Source of the DNA: M3007 sp044226205
GTDB taxonomy: Bacteria > Bacteroidota > Bacteroidia > Chitinophagales > Saprospiraceae
Length of the DNA stretch: 64,000 bases
NCBI GenBank assembly: GCA_044226205.1
Contig: JBGAHL010000006.1
Location: 1-64,000, forward strand
Direction: 5' to 3'
Part shown: in pieces, positions 8,585 to 17,293 of the stretch
Numbering within the stretch: position 1 is the stretch's first letter
Layout: each line of letters opens with the position of its first letter
Notes under the pieces: generated by a model
Told to the model about the DNA's origin: nothing
Databases searched by the model: none
Seen by the model: only the letters and a program-made list of their open reading frames with translations
Position numbers and translations under genes: made by a program

Positions 8585-9577
8585 TCATTTTATCCCTGCC
8601 AGCAAGTGGCCGGCCTCGAAGACCTGGTTTTGGCCATTTTGGTAAATGGCGTAGTTGAAACCGGGCTGAAGTCCGTAGGCGCCGTGGCGGCCTTTTTTGT
8701 CGATCGCCACAAAACCGATCTGATTTTCAGCCGACTGTTTGGGGTATTTTCGGGCAATGCGTCGGATGGCGTATTCCACCGCGCTTTGCGGGTGTTTGCC
8801 TCTTCTCATTTCTTCCACCACCAAAAAACTGCCGAGGGTACGAAGCACCATTTCGCCCAGGCCGGTGGCCGCTGCCGCGCCGACTTCGTTGTCGGCAAAC
8901 ATGCCGGCGCCGATCACGGGGCTGTCGCCTACCCTGCCCCGCATTTTGAAGGCCAGGCCGCTCGTACTACAGGCGCCGGCAATGCGGTTTTGGCTGTCGA
9001 TGGCGACCATGCCGATTGTGTCGTGTCGTTCGATATTGATGACGGGCTTGTACTCCGATTTGATCTTCCATTCTTCCCAGGCCTTGCGGGCGGTTTCGGT
9101 GAGCAGGTTTTCAAGGGGAAAACCCTCGCTTATTGCAAATTCAAGCGCCCCGTCGCCAGCCAGCATGACGTGCGGAGTGCGTTCCATCACCCTCCTAGCC
9201 ACGCTGATCGGATGTTTGATTTGTTGCAAATAGCAGACGGAGCCGGCATTGCCGAATTCGTCCATGATGCAGGCATCGAGCGTGACATTGCCGTCGCGGT
9301 CGGGAAAGCCGCCGTAGCCCACGCTGGTGTCGTTGGGATCGCCTTCGGGAATATGCACGCCTGCTTCGACGGCATCGAGTGCGCGCCCGTTGGCCGACAA
9401 TATTTCCCAGGCGGCAGCCGTGGCTCGGCGGTTGTCCCAGGTGGCAATGACCACGGGCAAAGCGCCGGGTCGCGGATTGGATGAAAAAATCTGTGGTGTT
9501 TTGGTCCAGAAATCCAGAGAGCCGGCAGACAAAGCGCCCCAAAATCCTTGTTTTAAAAAGCGGCGACGTGAGTTCAT
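8585..9577 (-). CDS. N4-(beta-N-acetylglucosaminyl)-L-asparaginase / isoaspartyl peptidase family
   Basis: A 330-residue Ntn-hydrolase of the plant-type asparaginase family, made as a precursor that cleaves itself before a threonine. The nucleophile is T187 in HDTIGMVAID, preceded by the variable linker. GDSPVIGAG and ATGLGE blocks follow as in glycosylasparaginases. The N-terminus MNSRRRFLKQG is a twin-arginine-like signal, so the folded enzyme is probably exported. The start at 9577 is preferred over an upstream codon at 9646 because it begins this signal. Likely substrate: Asn-linked GlcNAc from glycoprotein breakdown. Confidence 0.85.
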   Translation of the reverse strand: MNSRRRFLKQGFWGALSAGSLDFWTKTPQIFSSNPRPGALPVVIATWDNRRATAAAWEILSANGRALDAVEAGVHIPEGDPNDTSVGYGGFPDRDGNVTLDACIMDEFGNAGSVCYLQQIKHPISVARRVMERTPHVMLAGDGALEFAISEGFPLENLLTETARKAWEEWKIKSEYKPVINIERHDTIGMVAIDSQNRIAGACSTSGLAFKMRGRVGDSPVIGAGMFADNEVGAAAATGLGEMVLRTLGSFLVVEEMRRGKHPQSAVEYAIRRIARKYPKQSAENQIGFVAIDKKGRHGAYGLQPGFNYAIYQNGQNQVFEAGHLLAGIK

Positions 9578-9678
9578 GAGATCGTACAGTAGATTGACTT
9601 TATTTTGGCGCAAATTACACGAATTACAAACTCCGGAATCGTACAATTGCCCCGTGGTTTTTTAACCACAAAAGAAAA

Positions 9679-10689
9679 ATGCTAGAAACCGCTCAATCCA
9701 ACCTGCGCATCCAGCGATTGGTCGTTGTGGTCGCCATCCTGCTTTTCGCGATCAAACTGCTCGCCTATTTTTTAACCAATTCAGTCGCCATCCTGACCGA
9801 CGCCCTTGAAGGAATTGTCAATGTAATTTCCGGATTTACAGGACTTTACAGCCTGAGAGTCGCCGCCAAACCCCGCGACCTCGATCACCCGTACGGGCAT
9901 GGCAAGGCAGAACTCATCTCCGCTTCTTTCGAGGCCATCCTGATCCTGATCGCCGGCGTGGTAATCATTTATGAATCCGTCATCAACCTCGTACACCGGC
10001 ATACGATCCAGCAACTCGACTACGGGATTGTCCTGATCGCCATCACTGCCGCCGTCAATTATGGCATCGGCTGGCTGTGCATTCGCACGGGGCGAAAAAA
10101 CAATTCCATCGCCCTGCAAGCCAGCGGCAAACACCTCCATACGGACACCTGGACCACCGCCGGCATCATCCTCGGTCTGGGACTGATCTACCTGACCAAT
10201 ATTGCCTGGCTCGACAGTGCGGTCGCGCTGGTTTTTGCCGTTTTTATCATTTACGAAGGCTACAAGATCATTCGGGAGACCACCTCGGGCATCATGGATG
10301 AAGCGGACCTGGCCCTGATCAAGTCGCTGGTAGAAATCCTCAACTCGCATAAAAGAGACACCTGGATCGACCTGCACAACCTGCGCATCATCAAATACGG
10401 CGCCGTGCTTCATCTCGATTGCCACCTGACCGTGCCCTGGTACCTCAGCGTTCGGGACGCGCACCGCGAAATGGACGATCTGGACGCGCTGATCCGTAAA
10501 AATTTCCCGCAAACACTGGAGATGTTCATCCACATGGACGATTGCATTCCGCCCCATTCCTGTGGCGTATGCGCCATTCAGGATTGCAAAGCGCGGCAGG
10601 CGCCTTTTCAAAAAAGGCTGCACTGGACCCTCGAAAACGTCACGACGAATGCCCGGCACGGGTTTCCGGCCGATGGTGCAATTTCATGA
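9679..10689 (+). CDS. Cation diffusion facilitator family transporter
   Basis: A 336-residue CDF-type metal/proton antiporter of the inner membrane, probably exporting Zn, Fe, Mn or similar divalent ions. About six helices fill residues 15-205. Recognisable are AILTDALEGIVNVI in helix 2, DHPYGHGKAE after helix 3 and HTDTWTTAGIILG in helix 5, with the metal-site Asp/His residues. The cytoplasmic C-terminal domain ends in a His/Cys-rich segment (HMDDCIPPHSCGVCAIQDC) that may bind metal. Its 3' end overlaps the convergent methyltransferase gene by 50 bp. Confidence 0.87.
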   Translation: MLETAQSNLRIQRLVVVVAILLFAIKLLAYFLTNSVAILTDALEGIVNVISGFTGLYSLRVAAKPRDLDHPYGHGKAELISASFEAILILIAGVVIIYESVINLVHRHTIQQLDYGIVLIAITAAVNYGIGWLCIRTGRKNNSIALQASGKHLHTDTWTTAGIILGLGLIYLTNIAWLDSAVALVFAVFIIYEGYKIIRETTSGIMDEADLALIKSLVEILNSHKRDTWIDLHNLRIIKYGAVLHLDCHLTVPWYLSVRDAHREMDDLDALIRKNFPQTLEMFIHMDDCIPPHSCGVCAIQDCKARQAPFQKRLHWTLENVTTNARHGFPADGAIS

Positions 10690-11305
10690 GCAGATAGTTG
10701 AAAATCAGGCCCTTTTTCAAGGTTTGCCGTTCAAAACATTCAAGTCCGAACGAGTGAAATAATCGCTCGTATTCTGCCGCAGTCCATTGATGCGGATGCA
10801 GGATATCGCCGGGCAAGATCCTGAATATTTTCCCCAGCCAGGCCCGTCGGTGGACATCCACCGTGCATACCAGAACCCCGCCCGGGGCTAGGTTCAGGGA
10901 GAGCCCACGGATGCAGGCAGTCAAATCATCGACATGGTTCAAGGCATTCAGGCAAAAGATGCGGTCGTAGCGACAGGCGGGCTTGAACTTTTCCAGCGTG
11001 GAGTTGAAAAAACGAACCTGCGGGTAAGCCGTTCGGGAAAAATGCGGGAGGTGTTTTTCGTAGGCATCGAGCAAGGGATCCACGGCATCCACCGGGCAGG
11101 CATCCAGTACGAGGTAGGCGCCGGCGGGTCCGCAGCCGGCATCGAGAATCGCCGCGCCCGGCGGCGGCCACAGGTCGAAACGGTCGAACAAAGCCCGCCA
11201 GTAGTTTTTTTTCCAGTTCAAATAGTCTTCTTTCCGCTTTCCGGCGAGGTATTGGCGCCACCACATCAATTCAAAAAATTGGGCTATTCGCCAACGATTT
11301 CTCAT
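10640..11305 (-). CDS. Class I SAM-dependent methyltransferase
   Basis: A 221-residue protein with the class I methyltransferase fold. Motif I is AAILDAGCGPAGAY (about residue 52), the acidic loop is AVDPLLDAYE, motif IV-like is DRIFCLNALNHVDD and the post-region LAPGGVLVCTVDVHR. The substrate is unknown. An N-terminal basic helix (RNRWRIAQFFELMWWRQYL) precedes the catalytic fold. It overlaps the convergent CDF transporter gene by 50 bp. Confidence 0.8.
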   Translation of the reverse strand: MRNRWRIAQFFELMWWRQYLAGKRKEDYLNWKKNYWRALFDRFDLWPPPGAAILDAGCGPAGAYLVLDACPVDAVDPLLDAYEKHLPHFSRTAYPQVRFFNSTLEKFKPACRYDRIFCLNALNHVDDLTACIRGLSLNLAPGGVLVCTVDVHRRAWLGKIFRILPGDILHPHQWTAAEYERLFHSFGLECFERQTLKKGLIFNYLLMKLHHRPETRAGHSS

Positions 11306-11423
11306 CAGGAAAGGTGTTAAATTCGGGTTCAGGCAAAGATAATTTTACTACCTTCGGCTTTTGAAAAATTCAGTTTAATCCGGCCAGATTTTTTGCTGTC
11401 ACCAAATTCAAACTGTTTTGGCC

Positions 11424-12209
11424 ATGCAATTTTGTATCCGTGTTACACCAATAACCCTTTTCCTTGGCCTGTCTCTTGCCTTTCCGCTGTTTGCCCAGAA
11501 CGACAAACAGGTTATTGGCGACGCCGTTTTTACCCCTGAAGAAATAGCAGGCGGCGCTACGATTACCTATTTCATCCGTTTTCAAAACACGGGTGACGAC
11601 ACCAGCAATCAGGTAGTTGTGCGCGACACGCTCGATCCCAGGCTCGACCCGAGCACTTTTACGATGGTCGCTTCCAGCCACGAGTACAGTTTGTTGCGCG
11701 ATGGCACCGGCGAAGTCGTCCGCTGGTATTTCAACGATATTTATTTGCCCGACAGTGCGACCGACAACCCCGGATCGCTGGGTTTTGTGCTGTTCACCGT
11801 TCAACCCAAAGCATTCCTGGCGCCAGGCCAGGTCATCGCCAACCATGCCGTCATCCTCATGGAACAGGAGCCGCCTTTCGTTACCAACGAGGCCTACGTC
11901 TGGATCGACGATGGGGCCGTGGTGGAAGAGCCTTCGCTCCATTCGGATTTTCGCGTAGTGCCCAACCCGAACTACGGGCAGTTTGATGTTCGGCATATCG
12001 ATGCCAACCAGCAAATGAACCTTCCCGGCCCCGATGCGAGCTGGTGGATCACCGATATTCACGGGAAAACCGTGTGGAACGGCTCGGTTGCGCAGGCGTC
12101 GGGCGCCGACTCGGCGGTGATGCTCGAAAGGCCCTCGCCGGGTTTGTATTTGTTGTGGGTAAAAGAAGGCAGTCGCCTCGATGTGGAACAATTCACCGTT
12201 ATTCGTTAG
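11424..12209 (+). CDS. T9SS-secreted protein with DUF11-like domain
   Basis: A 261-residue exported protein. Signal peptide about 1-24 (ending PLFAQ), then a DUF11-like Ig-type repeat (GGATITYFIRFQNTG, VVVRDTLDPRLDPSTF) across about 30-150. A C-terminal sorting domain for type IX secretion follows (about 170-261), with the FRVVPNPNYGQFDV opening and GLYLLWVKEG near the end. It is expected to be carried across the outer membrane by the T9SS. The ATG at 11424 is used; a TTG two codons upstream is less likely. It overlaps the convergent acetyltransferase gene by 11 bp. Confidence 0.82.
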   Translation: MQFCIRVTPITLFLGLSLAFPLFAQNDKQVIGDAVFTPEEIAGGATITYFIRFQNTGDDTSNQVVVRDTLDPRLDPSTFTMVASSHEYSLLRDGTGEVVRWYFNDIYLPDSATDNPGSLGFVLFTVQPKAFLAPGQVIANHAVILMEQEPPFVTNEAYVWIDDGAVVEEPSLHSDFRVVPNPNYGQFDVRHIDANQQMNLPGPDASWWITDIHGKTVWNGSVAQASGADSAVMLERPSPGLYLLWVKEGSRLDVEQFTVIR

Positions 12210-13461
12210 GGCCGTCCTCCGCTTCCGCTCCGTGTTTGAACGGGTGCCGGGGCTGCCACTCTTCCACCGGCTTTAAATAATCGAGCAGGCGGCCGGTAAA
12301 CTTGTTGGCCAGGGCATTCTGGTGCCGCAGATAGCAGTACAATTCCTCCGCCACTGCGCCTACCGAACTTTTGATTTCGAGGGCCGTACGGGCAAATACG
12401 ATTCTTTTTGCACCCATGTCGAGGCCCGCCCGCACGATGTCGTACAAAATATTGAGGTACAGCTGGTGCTCGTGGTTGAGGTGTTTGTCGAGCCCAAGGT
12501 AATGAGCGTCCAATTCGTCGTAATTGCGCAGCGTGGTAAAAAAGGCGACCAGTTTGCCGTCGAGGTAGTAGGCAAAAAGCCGGAATTGTTCGGGCAAATC
12601 GCGTTTGAGCGCAGGGATGTAGTTGTCGTTCAGGTCTACCATGTTGAACCCGGCGTTGCGGGCTATTTCCGAGTACAACTCGTAAATGCGCGGCAATTCG
12701 CGCTGTATTTCCGCCAGCCCGAGTTCGCGTTTTTCAATACCGTTTGCCTTTTTAAAGGCGCGTTTGGCGCGGGTGCGGTACTTGGTCGACATGGCCGACA
12801 AATAATCGTCAAAGCCGGCGTAGGGCAAATCCATGACCATGTTGGGCTGTATGCAAAACTCGGTGTAGCCCTTGTTTTCCAGGTAGTCGCGCTCCGGCTG
12901 ACGCTCCGGCGCGATGTCCTTGACCAGTGTGACGGGTATTTTGCAGCCCTCGGTTTCCATCTGAGTCACGACGTCGGTCAGGGCTTGCTGCAACAATTGC
13001 GCCGAGGTTTCGGACGAAATTTTATCCGTGTCGAACCAATATCCGTGTTCGCCCGTAAGCAGCATATTGCCGCAGATGAGGATGTCGGCCGCTACTTTTC
13101 CAGCCACCCAGCGCTTGAACCATTTCGCCAGCCCGTTGAAAAAACAGGGGTCTTTCTGGTTGTCGTGCTCTTCCTCGTTGATGTTGTCATCCCCTTTAAA
13201 AAACTTGATCTGACAAACGGCGACGCCGACGGGCGCATCGCCCCGGTAAAAAACCAGGTACCCGAAGCGCATGCCCTGCGGCGGGTTGCTTTCCAGCACC
13301 GACAAGTACGGGCGCTGTAAAAAAAGGTTGTCGGGCGGCGCTGCCTGATCCCAATCTACCCCGGCGGCCTCTATGGAGCGAAAAAACGCGTAGCGAAATG
13401 CAGAGGTCAGTTCTTCGGCCGGCAAAACAGGCTGGCGCGATACCAGGGTTTCGGGATTCAT
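12199..13461 (-). CDS. GNAT-fold acetyltransferase family protein
   Basis: A 420-residue protein whose C-terminal half looks like a GNAT acyltransferase of the type often called BioF2-like or FemAB-like. Supporting blocks are STKYRTRAKRAFKKANG, FRLFAYYLDGKLVAFFTTL and YLGLDKHLNHEHQLYLNILYD. The N-terminal half (about 1-200) is family-specific. Relatives transfer acyl or aminoacyl groups, but the acceptor here is unknown. The start at MNPETL is chosen; in-frame ATGs at 13482 and 13512 would add a short hydrophobic stretch (FFAVFFVLTMQ) that could be chance. Confidence 0.7.
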   Translation of the reverse strand: MNPETLVSRQPVLPAEELTSAFRYAFFRSIEAAGVDWDQAAPPDNLFLQRPYLSVLESNPPQGMRFGYLVFYRGDAPVGVAVCQIKFFKGDDNINEEEHDNQKDPCFFNGLAKWFKRWVAGKVAADILICGNMLLTGEHGYWFDTDKISSETSAQLLQQALTDVVTQMETEGCKIPVTLVKDIAPERQPERDYLENKGYTEFCIQPNMVMDLPYAGFDDYLSAMSTKYRTRAKRAFKKANGIEKRELGLAEIQRELPRIYELYSEIARNAGFNMVDLNDNYIPALKRDLPEQFRLFAYYLDGKLVAFFTTLRNYDELDAHYLGLDKHLNHEHQLYLNILYDIVRAGLDMGAKRIVFARTALEIKSSVGAVAEELYCYLRHQNALANKFTGRLLDYLKPVEEWQPRHPFKHGAEAEDGPNE

Positions 13462-13525
13462 AGCGATACAGATTGATTGCATAGTCAGGACAAAGAAAAC
13501 AGCGAAAAACACAAATGGTTGGACT

Positions 13526-14074
13526 TTAACGCGCTATCATCCATTTTCGCACTTCGTCGAGTGCCGCGCGTTCGTCGTCCCAGCCCATGGGCGTAAGGGT
13601 GCCAAGGCCATCGTAGTACAGAAAAAAGGTCTCGAGCAAATGTCGGGCCGCACTGTAATCGCGCTGAAATTCCTGCCAGTTTGTCGCCCGGATGATACGC
13701 AAGGCAGGATCGGCGGGAATGGCCAGCACCTTGTTGTCCCACTCGCCCAGGTCTTTCAGCAGCATCAACCCGATAGGAAGCACCTGGATCACAGTGCCGG
13801 TCGGCAATGATTCGGCCACCACGAGCACGTCGAGCGGGTCGCCGTCGCCGCCGCGCGGTTTGTCCATTTTGGTGGAAGGAATGAAGCCGTAATTGACCGG
13901 ATAGGGCAAAAAGTCGATCACGCGTGGGCGGCCGTCGCGGATATCGTTCTGAAATTCAAAGCTTTGTTTGTTGTACTCAAACTTGTGGTTGGTGCCTGCC
14001 GGGATTTCAATGACGCCTTGCAGCAGGCCGTCGGAAGTAAAGGGGGGCAGTTCGAGCAGGTTGATCTTGGCCAT
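13526..14074 (-). CDS. ppa: Inorganic pyrophosphatase
   Basis: A 182-residue family I soluble pyrophosphatase that hydrolyses PPi and pulls biosynthetic reactions forward. The signature DGDPLDVLVV is intact, with EIPAGTNHKFEYNK, VNYGFIPST and a C-terminal segment FFLYYDGLGTLTPMGW. The reading frame extends far upstream (14539), but that part is the shadow of the AhpD-like gene; the ATG at 14074 (MAKINLLELP) is the natural start. Confidence 0.92.
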   Translation of the reverse strand: MAKINLLELPPFTSDGLLQGVIEIPAGTNHKFEYNKQSFEFQNDIRDGRPRVIDFLPYPVNYGFIPSTKMDKPRGGDGDPLDVLVVAESLPTGTVIQVLPIGLMLLKDLGEWDNKVLAIPADPALRIIRATNWQEFQRDYSAARHLLETFFLYYDGLGTLTPMGWDDERAALDEVRKWMIAR

Positions 14075-14221
14075 GTTCGGAAATGGAGCAAACCAGGTGA
14101 AGCAAAATTTGTTAGCAGAGCCGTAAAGATGTTGCAGCCTCTCGGGAAATTGAATTTTATTTGCCCGAAAGGAAACTCCTGCCGACGAGCAAAACTCATT
14201 CAAGCATTTTAACCTAACGAC

Positions 14222-14560
14222 ATGTCTCAAAAAAAGTATTTCGACCCCGAAGACCTGAAAAAATTCGGCAACATCGGTGAATGGCAAAAACCCATGGCCG
14301 ACAAGTTTTTCGCCTGGTACGGCGAGGTGTTCAAGGAAGGCGCCCTGACCGAACGGGAAAAATCGCTGATCGCGCTCGCCGTCGCGCACACGGTGCAATG
14401 CCCCTATTGCATCGACGCCTACACCTCGTCGTGTCTCGAAAAAGGCGCCGACGAAGAACAAATGATGGAAGCCGTGCATGTCGCAGCAGCCATCCGCGCG
14501 GGCAGCAGCCTGGTATTTTCCACCCAGATGATGAATCACGCCAAGGACCTCACCATGTGA
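14222..14560 (+). CDS. Arsenosugar biosynthesis-associated peroxidase-like protein (AhpD/CMD fold)
   Basis: A 112-residue carboxymuconolactone decarboxylase/AhpD-fold protein. It carries the redox CPYC motif (VQCPYCIDAYTSSCLEKGADEEQMMEAVHVA...). Sequence and context match the small peroxidase-like partner usually found beside ArsS, including a nearby downstream radical SAM gene (51 nt). Its precise role in arsenosugar formation is unproven. The two genes are probably cotranscribed. Confidence 0.8.
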   Translation: MSQKKYFDPEDLKKFGNIGEWQKPMADKFFAWYGEVFKEGALTEREKSLIALAVAHTVQCPYCIDAYTSSCLEKGADEEQMMEAVHVAAAIRAGSSLVFSTQMMNHAKDLTM

Positions 14561-14611
14561 ACTGCCGCCTGACCCGGCCGCTCTTTCATTTCATTCATTC
14601 AACCCTGCAAA

Positions 14612-15691
14612 ATGGGCATCCATCAACGCAGCAAATCGCTGGCCGCGCGGCACAGCGCCTTGTCCGACACGTTTTTTCAACTGAAAGTGCTCAACGGCGC
14701 CGCGATCACGCAGGCGCATTTCCCGGCTTTTTCCGACAAAATTGCATCCGCCGGTTTCCACGGCGGCAAACTGCAACCGACACGAATCGAGATTTTTCAG
14801 GTCAATGTCGGCAAACTCTGCAACCAGTCCTGCGCGCATTGCCACGTCGATGCAGGCCCCGACCGAAAAGCCGAAAATATGTCGCGCGAGCATTTTGAAA
14901 AATGCCTCGACATTTTGTCGCGCTACGACATCCCCACGGTGGACATCACCGGCGGGGCGCCGGAAATGAATCCGAATTTTCGCTGGTTTGTGGCGGAATG
15001 CCGCCGACTGGGCAAACATGTCATGGTGCGTTGCAACCTGACAATCATCATGTCCAACCCCAAATACCGCGACCTGCCCGAGTGGTTTGCCGCCAACCGG
15101 GTGGAAGTGGTGTCGTCGCTCCCCCACTACAGCGCCCACCGCACCGACGCGCAACGCGGCGAAGGCGTGTTCGAAGATTCGATCAAGGCCCTGCAACTCC
15201 TGAACGCGGCAGGCTACGGGCAGGAGGATTCGGGCCTGCAAATCAACCTCGTGTACAATCCCACAGGGTTGTTCCTGCCGGGCAACCAGGCTTCGCTGGA
15301 AGCGGATTTCAAACGACAACTTAAAAGAAAATACGGGATTGATTTCAATCGGCTCTACGCCATAACCAACATGCCCATCAGTCGTTTTCTCGATTTTTTG
15401 CTCGAAAACGGCCAGTACGAACACTACATGCAAACGCTGGTGGATGCCTTCAACCCCTCGGCCGTGGAAGGCGTCATGTGCCGCAATACCCTGTCCGTGG
15501 GCTGGGACGGCTATTTGTACGACTGCGATTTTAACCAAATGCTCGACCTAAAAGTCGCGCTGCCCGAGGGGCGCAATCACCTCGATCATTTCGATCTGGA
15601 TGCCCTTGAAAATCGCGACATCGTGCTCAACCAGCATTGCTACGGCTGCACGGCGGGTGCAGGGTCGAGTTGCGGCGGGCAGGTGAGCTGA
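14612..15691 (+). CDS. arsS: Arsenosugar biosynthesis radical SAM protein ArsS
   Basis: A 359-residue radical SAM enzyme. The cluster motif CX3CX2C is C70-NQS-C74-AH-C77, followed by the GGAPEMNP block. The C-terminus carries CDFNQML and the family-typical CYGCTAGAGSSCGG cysteine tail. ArsS is thought to add a 5'-deoxyadenosyl group to dimethylated arsenic on the way to arsenosugars. The usual partner, arsenite methyltransferase ArsM, is not in the window. The gene ends 5 bp before the convergent lactonase gene. Confidence 0.87.
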   Translation: MGIHQRSKSLAARHSALSDTFFQLKVLNGAAITQAHFPAFSDKIASAGFHGGKLQPTRIEIFQVNVGKLCNQSCAHCHVDAGPDRKAENMSREHFEKCLDILSRYDIPTVDITGGAPEMNPNFRWFVAECRRLGKHVMVRCNLTIIMSNPKYRDLPEWFAANRVEVVSSLPHYSAHRTDAQRGEGVFEDSIKALQLLNAAGYGQEDSGLQINLVYNPTGLFLPGNQASLEADFKRQLKRKYGIDFNRLYAITNMPISRFLDFLLENGQYEHYMQTLVDAFNPSAVEGVMCRNTLSVGWDGYLYDCDFNQMLDLKVALPEGRNHLDHFDLDALENRDIVLNQHCYGCTAGAGSSCGGQVS

Positions 15692-15696
15692 TTGGT

Positions 15697-16599
15697 TTAA
15701 ATTAAAAATGATTTATTTACAAGTCGTTTTCCGGCGTTCGCATCGTGCGTGGGGAGGTAAATCATCTTATGCGAGGAAGCGTAAGACAATATTTTTTGAT
15801 ACGTCTCCGCGGTTTTTTTGTAATCGGTGTTTGCGCCCGGCAACTCTCCGCTCAACACTTGTGCCTGGTCATAGGAAGCGTCTCCGGCAAACATGATGTC
15901 GAAATCATCTGTCTTGAAAACCAGGGAGCTGTGCCCGAGCGTATGCCCCGGAGTCGGGATATAGAGCAGATCTTCTGCCCGTGTGACGGGGAATGCCGCG
16001 TCAAAAATCTCGATTTTCCCAGGTTTGTACATCAATCGGTTAGGCTTGAACCAGGCCGGTAAAATGCTTTTGAACACATTGTCCGGGTGTGTAAATTCAA
16101 AATCGCCTACCATGATTTCCTGTTTGGGAAAATTCCGAAGCCCGTCAATATGGTCGAGGTGCATGTGGGTCAACACGATCAATTTCACATCATCAATTTT
16201 GATGTTGATTTTTTCCAATTGCCGGTCGATTTCATGCTGGCGCTGGATTTTTACATTGCAGGCATTCTTGAACTGGTAACGGGCGTACCAGCTTTCCCTG
16301 GAGAGGTAAGTGTCCACCGTCATGCTCTCTGCATTTTCACCCGTGTCGATTACGATAATCCCTTCGGGGTGCTCGATGACCCACACCCAAATGGGCATGT
16401 ATTCGGTGTAATAATTGGCCAGCAGGATATTGATTTTTGACAAAAAGCCCTCCCCCTTTTTGGTTTTGAAGGTGGTTTTAACCGCAACGGTACCAACGCA
16501 CAAACCGTGAATTTTTACGTCATTCCCTTTCAGTCTCACGGTGGTTGTCACGTTTTCGTAGATCGGATTGGGATTGATGATGTCTTTTCTATGCTCCAT
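15697..16599 (-). CDS. N-acyl homoserine lactonase-type metallo-beta-lactamase fold hydrolase
   Basis: A 300-residue metallo-beta-lactamase-fold protein close to the AHL lactonase group, which opens the lactone ring of quorum-sensing signals. The full dizinc set is visible: HMHLDH (H145, H147, D149, H150), H219 in PTPGHTLGHSS, D240 in AGDASYD, and a final THD near residue 283. No signal peptide is evident. Base composition is about 42-43% GC over sampled lines, clearly below neighbours, as in the adjacent Crp gene, suggesting joint transfer. A perfect -7 element lies 26 nt upstream. Other lactones or esters are possible substrates. Confidence 0.8.
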   Translation of the reverse strand: MEHRKDIINPNPIYENVTTTVRLKGNDVKIHGLCVGTVAVKTTFKTKKGEGFLSKINILLANYYTEYMPIWVWVIEHPEGIIVIDTGENAESMTVDTYLSRESWYARYQFKNACNVKIQRQHEIDRQLEKINIKIDDVKLIVLTHMHLDHIDGLRNFPKQEIMVGDFEFTHPDNVFKSILPAWFKPNRLMYKPGKIEIFDAAFPVTRAEDLLYIPTPGHTLGHSSLVFKTDDFDIMFAGDASYDQAQVLSGELPGANTDYKKTAETYQKILSYASSHKMIYLPTHDANAGKRLVNKSFLI

Positions 16600-16624
16600 T
16601 TTCTTTTGATTTAAAATGACGGAG

Positions 16625-16652
16625 CAAAAATATATCGATCAAAAAGGGCAAA
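16625..16652 (-). promoter_or_regulatory. Promoter for the lactonase gene
   Basis: The minus strand reads TTTG (16649-16652), a 16-nt spacer, then a perfect TATTTTTG at 16625-16632. It lies in an AT-rich 82-bp gap between the Crp-type regulator and the lactonase, so the lactonase has its own likely start site. Confidence 0.55.
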
Positions 16653-16681
16653 ACGATAACAAAAGATAAGAAATACTGGCG

Positions 16682-17290
16682 CTATTTCTTTGCAACTCGG
16701 TTTCTTATCCGGCTGAGCGAAACCGGCGTAACACCCAAAAAAGAGGCCACCAGATGTTGCGGAATCCTGTTCAGCAAATCGGGGTTTTCGCTCAAAAGTT
16801 TGACATATCGTTCCTCTGGACTGTTCAGCAGGTAAGAAGTAAAAAGGTCGTGCAGAATAACAAACCGCTGTTCGATGGATTTCCGGATAAACTCATTCAT
16901 TTTGGGAAATGCCTCGTACAGGTTCTCAAGGGATTGATAGGAAAGCGCAAGCACCGTGGTATCTTCAAGGGCTTCCATTGCGATCCGGGTCGGCTTCCTG
17001 GAGATGAAACTGTCGTAAGTGCCCGCAAACATGTTTTCGGTAAAAAAATAGGTGGAGAGTTCCACCCCGTCTCTCCAGCAATAAAGACGGATACAGCCTT
17101 TGACGACGAAAAAAACCTCGTTCGCTATTTCCCCCGTTTCGATGATTACAGCCTTTTTCCTGTAGTCTTTTTGCTTGAAATATTGCAAAACGAAGTCCAG
17201 TTCACTGTCAGTAAACCCTGTGATTTGCTTGAGCGTATTTATGACAATCTTATCCACCTTTTTTAGTTTGTAAGCGCTGAGTTTTCCCAC
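16682..17290 (-). CDS. Crp/Fnr family transcriptional regulator
   Basis: A 202-residue regulator. The cyclic-nucleotide-binding beta-barrel covers about 20-140 (KKAVIIETGEIANEVFFVVKGCIRLY) and the C-terminal helix-turn-helix about 150-200 (RIPQHLVASFLGVTPVSLSRIRNRV). No Fe-S cysteines of the FNR type are seen. The only full-length start is GTG at 17290, three nt after the stop of the PLP enzyme gene; an internal GTG 11 codons later is an alternative. Low GC matches the lactonase next to it, which it may control. Confidence 0.83.
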   Translation of the reverse strand: MGKLSAYKLKKVDKIVINTLKQITGFTDSELDFVLQYFKQKDYRKKAVIIETGEIANEVFFVVKGCIRLYCWRDGVELSTYFFTENMFAGTYDSFISRKPTRIAMEALEDTTVLALSYQSLENLYEAFPKMNEFIRKSIEQRFVILHDLFTSYLLNSPEERYVKLLSENPDLLNRIPQHLVASFLGVTPVSLSRIRNRVAKK

Positions 17291-17293
17291 TTT

